This document shows, in pieces, positions 61,870 to 64,000 of a DNA stretch of 64,000 nt (position 1 is the stretch's first letter; every line of letters begins with the position of its first letter). This stretch comes from Phoebastria nigripes (Eukaryota > Chordata > Aves > Procellariiformes > Diomedeidae). The notes below the pieces were generated by a model. That model saw only the letters and a program-made list of their open reading frames with translations, was not told the DNA's origin and searched no databases. Location of the stretch: the NCBI GenBank assembly GCA_035582835.1, contig JAYKAV010002319.1:62001-126000 (forward strand), read 5' to 3'. The position numbers were made by a program, and so were the translations under genes.

Positions 61870-64000
61870 CTGCAGGCAAGAAAACCATTAGGAATAACAT
61901 TAATTATATTCCCCAGCAGCATGAGGCAGAGAGACAACAATGAGCAGTAGCGAGAGTAATTGCTGCAGTAAAAGAGCAACACATAGATAAAGGCAAAGGG
62001 AAAAAGACATCAGTGGAAAGTGGTGAAATCAAAATTAAGGTGTGAGGGGGCATTTTGGAAATAGGTGTCTATTAATAACAAAGTAATTGTAAATGTGTCT
62101 TTTCAGTGTAAATCCGCATTTGTTTCCAGATTAAAAAGCCACCCAGTTTCCATAAAATGCTTGATGTTGAAAAGTATAATTTAGAAACGTGTGATAATGT
62201 AGCGTCTACATTCCCAAGCATCTTCGTACACATGTGGTTTGATCTGACATGTTATTTATCACTATAGAGTCCCCTTAGTGTAAAAGCATAAAGAATCATA
62301 TGTATCATGTTGTGGTCATAAATAATGCAGTATTTGTCACTTACAACCTTTCATGCTATATGGCACTGTGCCAAGTTAACTGTATATTAAACACTTACTG
62401 TGCTAACAAACTAGAATCACAGCTAAATTAAAGAAACTTTGTTAGAATTCTAGTGTTTGTGATGTTACTTTTTTAAGGTTGTGGGCCTGGAGATCGAAAT
62501 ATCCTTGGGCATTTTTCAAAGCATTTCAATAATGACTATGAAACCACTGAAAACTAAAAAAAACCCCATAGGATTTTGTTTAGCTTTCACAAACAGGCAA
62601 GCCCTGACTGTTGCTTTTCATTCTAGCACTGAACTATTATTCTACAGTGCAATGGAACAGCTGTGCAGAAGGATGCCCTGTAATGAATGTGCAAGTAATC
62701 GCTTTATAACTAGCACATGGGAGACATTCATTAGTCTGTGATTATATACATATACATGTGTGTGTGTGCATATGTATGCATAAATTCAAGTTAACACTTC
62801 CCAGACTTTCCAAGGGAAAAAAACTTTACTTTGATTTAAAATTAGCTGTTTACTTTACAAATATTTTTTCAAAACAATAGGTTTTTTAGGCCAACAAGCC
62901 ATCTCAAATGGCAGTCGTAGAAGCTATGCCTTGCAGTACAACTACATATGACTCGCTCTTTGTCTGTATGAACAATGGATCAAGTTAGTTGGCAGAACAA
63001 AACCCTCCACCCCCCCATAAAGTGTATCAAAATCTATCACCAGTCAGCAATTTTGCCAGATATTGCAAATTACATTCTGAAGTATTGTTTTATTATCTGT
63101 CAGTTTCTGCTCTGTGGCCACATCTTGGTTATATACACACAGCAGTACAACTTATTCCTGAGAGTGGACTATAAATAATTTCACAACACATGGAAAAAAT
63201 TTACTACTTCACAAAACACATTTCTTTCAGATTTTTCCAACTTTCATAGCTTACAGCCGTAATTATTGTTTTTCCATCTGCAGCAATAAATCCTTCTCTA
63301 GAAAGCGGGTCACATTTATTGTATATGCATTATGCATGAAGACACTAAAATACTACTTTTGCCGAACAAGATAAATTAACAAAACCAGCAACATTTCCTG
63401 AACAAACTGTTAAATATACGATAACTCATCCTAGAGATCAAGTGGATGTTCTAAATGTTCACTGACTCCCAGAATCTGCCTCTCTCTTTCATAAATTTAA
63501 ATTCACAGCAATTGCACCAGAGATAGTAAGTTCTGAATTTTTAGTGGTGCAAATGGTCTCAGAAGCTGGCCCAAGAATTAGCAGAGATCATATTTTGGAA
63601 AGTAGATTATTTCACCATCATAGGATACTTTTAAAACTGTATTCTCATTTGGGACTACATTCTGATACTCTTTATTCAAACTTCTTTTATAAGTGTTTTA
63701 TATATACTTCTCTTATAAGTGTGAGATTAAAGTGCCTGAGAAAGGATAACTAACCCATGCCTTTGATAACTTTTTTCAAAAGACAGCTATGACCGCAGTC
63801 CAGTTCTCCAATACCCCAGATCCTATGTATCTACACCAGCGAGAAGCTGGTATCAGATGCTGCTGACTTAAAGCCCCCTCCACAGCCATAGAAGTGGTTA
63901 CAAAGGTAGAGGAGCAGGGGCTCACACACAGAATCAAGCCCAAAACACTCCAGTGAACGCCCTCTAATGCACTTCTGCACAAGGAGATGGTGTAATTATG
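61870..64000 (-). other. CRABP1 intron 2 (partial, runs off the window)
   Basis: No match to CRABP1 exon 2 on the minus strand, so this is intron. It holds a 40-base alternating pyrimidine-purine tract at 62743-62782 and an AT-rich block at about 62090-62460 that could be a conserved element. Nothing else is recognised. Confidence 0.75.
62743..62782. repeat. alternating pyrimidine-purine TA/CA/TG tract
   Basis: Forty consecutive bases alternate pyrimidine and purine without a break, centred on a TG run. Confidence 0.9.

Noticed and set aside
1..64000. Bacterial-type systems such as CRISPR arrays, operons, phage or insertion sequences
   Set aside because: The window is vertebrate nuclear DNA with spliced genes. 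No direct-repeat arrays or prokaryotic gene organisation are present.

Overview
This is a stretch of nuclear DNA from a sauropsid vertebrate, most likely a bird. The evidence is two intron-containing vertebrate genes with bird-like protein sequence, compact introns, CR1-type LINE tails, and no bacterial-style gene packing. Scattered single n bases and one 190-base N run (29451-29640) show a draft assembly. None of the n bases falls in a coding exon.

Both recognisable genes are on the minus strand. IREB2 (iron regulatory protein 2) fills 29942 down to about 2660. All 22 coding exons could be placed, every intron is GT-AG, and the joined frame is 2898 nt (965 residues plus stop). CRABP1 (cellular retinoic acid-binding protein 1) contributes its last two exons at 61869-61756 and 51755-51705. 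Its first two exons lie beyond 64000. A CpG island at about 360-980, just past the IREB2 3' end, is probably the promoter of the next gene. From the conserved order CRABP1-IREB2-HYKK that gene should be HYKK, but no HYKK coding sequence is visible.

Layout: 1-360 nothing recognisable; 360-980 CpG island; 980-2660 plain intergenic DNA; 2660-5899 IREB2 3' UTR with a miR-29 site; 5900-29942 IREB2 exons and introns; 29200-30600 IREB2 CpG-island promoter with a cluster of TCTCGCGAGA elements, two of them on the arms of a long inverted repeat; 30600-51430 intergenic; 51430-51704 CRABP1 3' UTR; 51705-64000 CRABP1 exons 4 and 3 and long introns with old repeats and candidate conserved non-coding blocks.

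The two genes have no shared pathway. IREB2 controls iron homeostasis after transcription, and CRABP1 buffers retinoic acid in the cytosol. Their adjacency is ancestral synteny. I see no novel multi-gene system. The most interesting items are the promoter inverted repeat with TCTCGCGAGA elements, the miR-29 site, a serine at the aconitase catalytic position in this IRP2, and an exon-like segment on the antisense strand.
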